DNA of 21,686 bases. Source: Syntrophobacteria bacterium. GTDB taxonomy: Bacteria; Desulfobacterota; DSWW01. Of this stretch, positions 20,930-21,686 are shown one piece after another. Position 1 is the first letter of the stretch; each line of letters starts with the position of its first letter. Both the position numbers and the translations under genes were made by a program. The notes under the pieces are model-generated. The model did no database searches, was not told where the DNA came from, and was given only the letters and a program-made list of their open reading frames with translations. The DNA lies in contig JAQYVQ010000326.1 of assembly GCA_030145435.1 (NCBI GenBank), positions 1 through 21,686 of the forward strand, written 5' to 3'.

Positions 20930-21685
20930 CTATCCGGTGATGTTCGGACGCATTCCCGTAAAGTAGTCCAGAAGATCATCCTTCATGGGCACCAGTTCCT
21001 TCATTTCGATCGCATTCACGGGACAATTGACCGAACAGAGTCCGCAACCAATGCAGTTCCCCTTTACGGAGATTCCATCCCCCTCCAGAGAGATGCACTC
21101 CAGGGGACAGGCCTCGACACATTTTCCACAGCTTATGCACTCATCCGTACCCTGAGCGCGCCACCCGATAGACTTCATGATGTTCCGCATGTGTTCGTTC
21201 TTGAACATGTGCTTGTAGTTCTGCAACCCCAGGCAGCAGCAGGGGCAGCAGAAGCAGACCTCGAAGTAGTTCGTATGATCCTCATCCGAGATTCCCTTGG
21301 CAATGGCCTCAAATTCAGCCCACGCGCAGATCGGCACCAGCCCCAGGTCAGAGGCCTTATCGAGATGGGCCAGTGCATCTTCTACCGTCACGGCTTTCGC
21401 GATTCCGGTTGCTACCATACGCCTGCAGGCCTCTCCCAGCATCAGGCAGCCTACGTCGATCGGATAATCCTTGCATTCCATCCCGTCGCGGCACAGGCAC
21501 TTGTGAAGGATGATTCGATAACTCGACTCCTCAACCGCCTTCCTAACCAATTCGATCGGAGTGATCCTTGATTGAGCGAGTCTGTCGCTCTTGTCCAGGC
21601 TCTTGTTGATTGGGAGAATATGCGCCTGGGTATGGTAGTTTTCCCCTTCAAATCTGTAGAGCTTTCTGATGAGTGGCCCCCAAAT
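20930..21685 (-). CDS. Cysteine-rich dicluster ferredoxin-like protein, helical type (array copy 1, 5' end outside window)
   Basis: The minus-strand frame is open from the window edge to the TAG at 20930-20932 and gives 251 residues. The GTG/TTG codons near 21550 are internal, because the residues before them (IWGPLIRKLYRFEGENYHTQ) align with copy 2 residues 58-77. The core is complete: CLCR, three single cysteines (ECKDYP, GCLML, EACRR), CFCCPCCC, and two [4Fe-4S] motifs, the first followed by the shared PLECISL segment. It is nearly the same as copy 2 throughout. By comparison with copy 2 about 57 N-terminal residues are missing. The promoter of this operon lies to the right of the window. 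Confidence 0.75.
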   Translation of the reverse strand: MWGPLIRKLYRFEGENYHTQAHILPINKSLDKSDRLAQSRITPIELVRKAVEESSYRIILHKCLCRDGMECKDYPIDVGCLMLGEACRRMVATGIAKAVTVEDALAHLDKASDLGLVPICAWAEFEAIAKGISDEDHTNYFEVCFCCPCCCLGLQNYKHMFKNEHMRNIMKSIGWRAQGTDECISCGKCVEACPLECISLEGDGISVKGNCIGCGLCSVNCPVNAIEMKELVPMKDDLLDYFTGMRPNITG

Positions 21686-21686
21686 C

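Noticed and set aside
13379..21685. CRISPR or short tandem repeat array suggested by repeated CAGCAG-rich blocks
   Set aside because: The blocks are the codons of the CxCCxCCC motif, spaced at gene-length intervals of about 0.9-1.1 kb, not spacer-length.

Overview
The window looks like a chromosomal segment of a strict anaerobe, most plausibly a Desulfobacterota (deltaproteobacterial) sulfate reducer or syntroph. This is an inference from the mix of proteins: many low-potential Fe-S proteins, a HypA maturation factor, a B12-type acyl-CoA mutase subunit, an Fe-S old-yellow-enzyme reductase and an Fe-S aldo/keto reductase, in moderately GC-rich DNA. No rRNA, tRNA, CRISPR array, insertion sequence or integrase was seen.

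Layout. (1) 1-985, plus strand: the 3' end of a phosphomannose-isomerase-like gene, then a small HEAT-repeat lipoprotein. (2) 986-3136: an intergenic region with a near-consensus sigma-70 promoter (TTGACA-17-TATACT) driving a 2,4-dienoyl-CoA-reductase-type flavoenzyme. (3) 3163-3600, minus strand: a small ATC-hydrolase-like protein. (4) 3601-3941: a regulatory region with a candidate promoter and an inverted-repeat operator. (5) 3942-11219, plus strand: a tight six-gene operon encoding a hotdog thioesterase, an atypical methylmalonyl-CoA-mutase-like large subunit, an enoyl reductase fused to an acetoacetate-decarboxylase-like domain, a double VOC protein, an FAD amine-oxidase/CrtI-type oxidoreductase with an export signal, and a metallo-beta-lactamase-fold hydrolase. 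(6) 11223-21686, minus strand: a convergent unit, transcribed from beyond the right edge, containing seven paralogous cysteine-rich dicluster ferredoxin-like proteins. Six are consecutive. They are followed by a deleted hypB remnant, hypA, an SCP-2 protein and a strong terminator, then the seventh paralog, an Fe-S aldo/keto reductase and a short-chain dehydrogenase.

The most notable feature is the paralog array. Every copy has the same core: a CxCR motif, further single cysteines, an unusual CxCCxCCC motif, and a C-terminal pair of [4Fe-4S] motifs. This core is joined to one of two N-terminal types, winged-helix-like or helical. I know of no assigned function for it. The ten or so extra conserved cysteines suggest a further metal or Fe-S site. 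The first two copies in transcription order are recent duplicates, and the array continues past the window.

Working together (inference): the plus-strand operon looks like a catabolic module for branched or cyclic acyl-CoA compounds (carbon-skeleton rearrangement, enoyl/oxo reduction, possible decarboxylation, CoA release). The minus-strand unit adds a lipid-binding protein, two carbonyl reductases and a set of Fe-S electron carriers or sensors. Neither the substrate nor the direction of electron flow can be read from the sequence.
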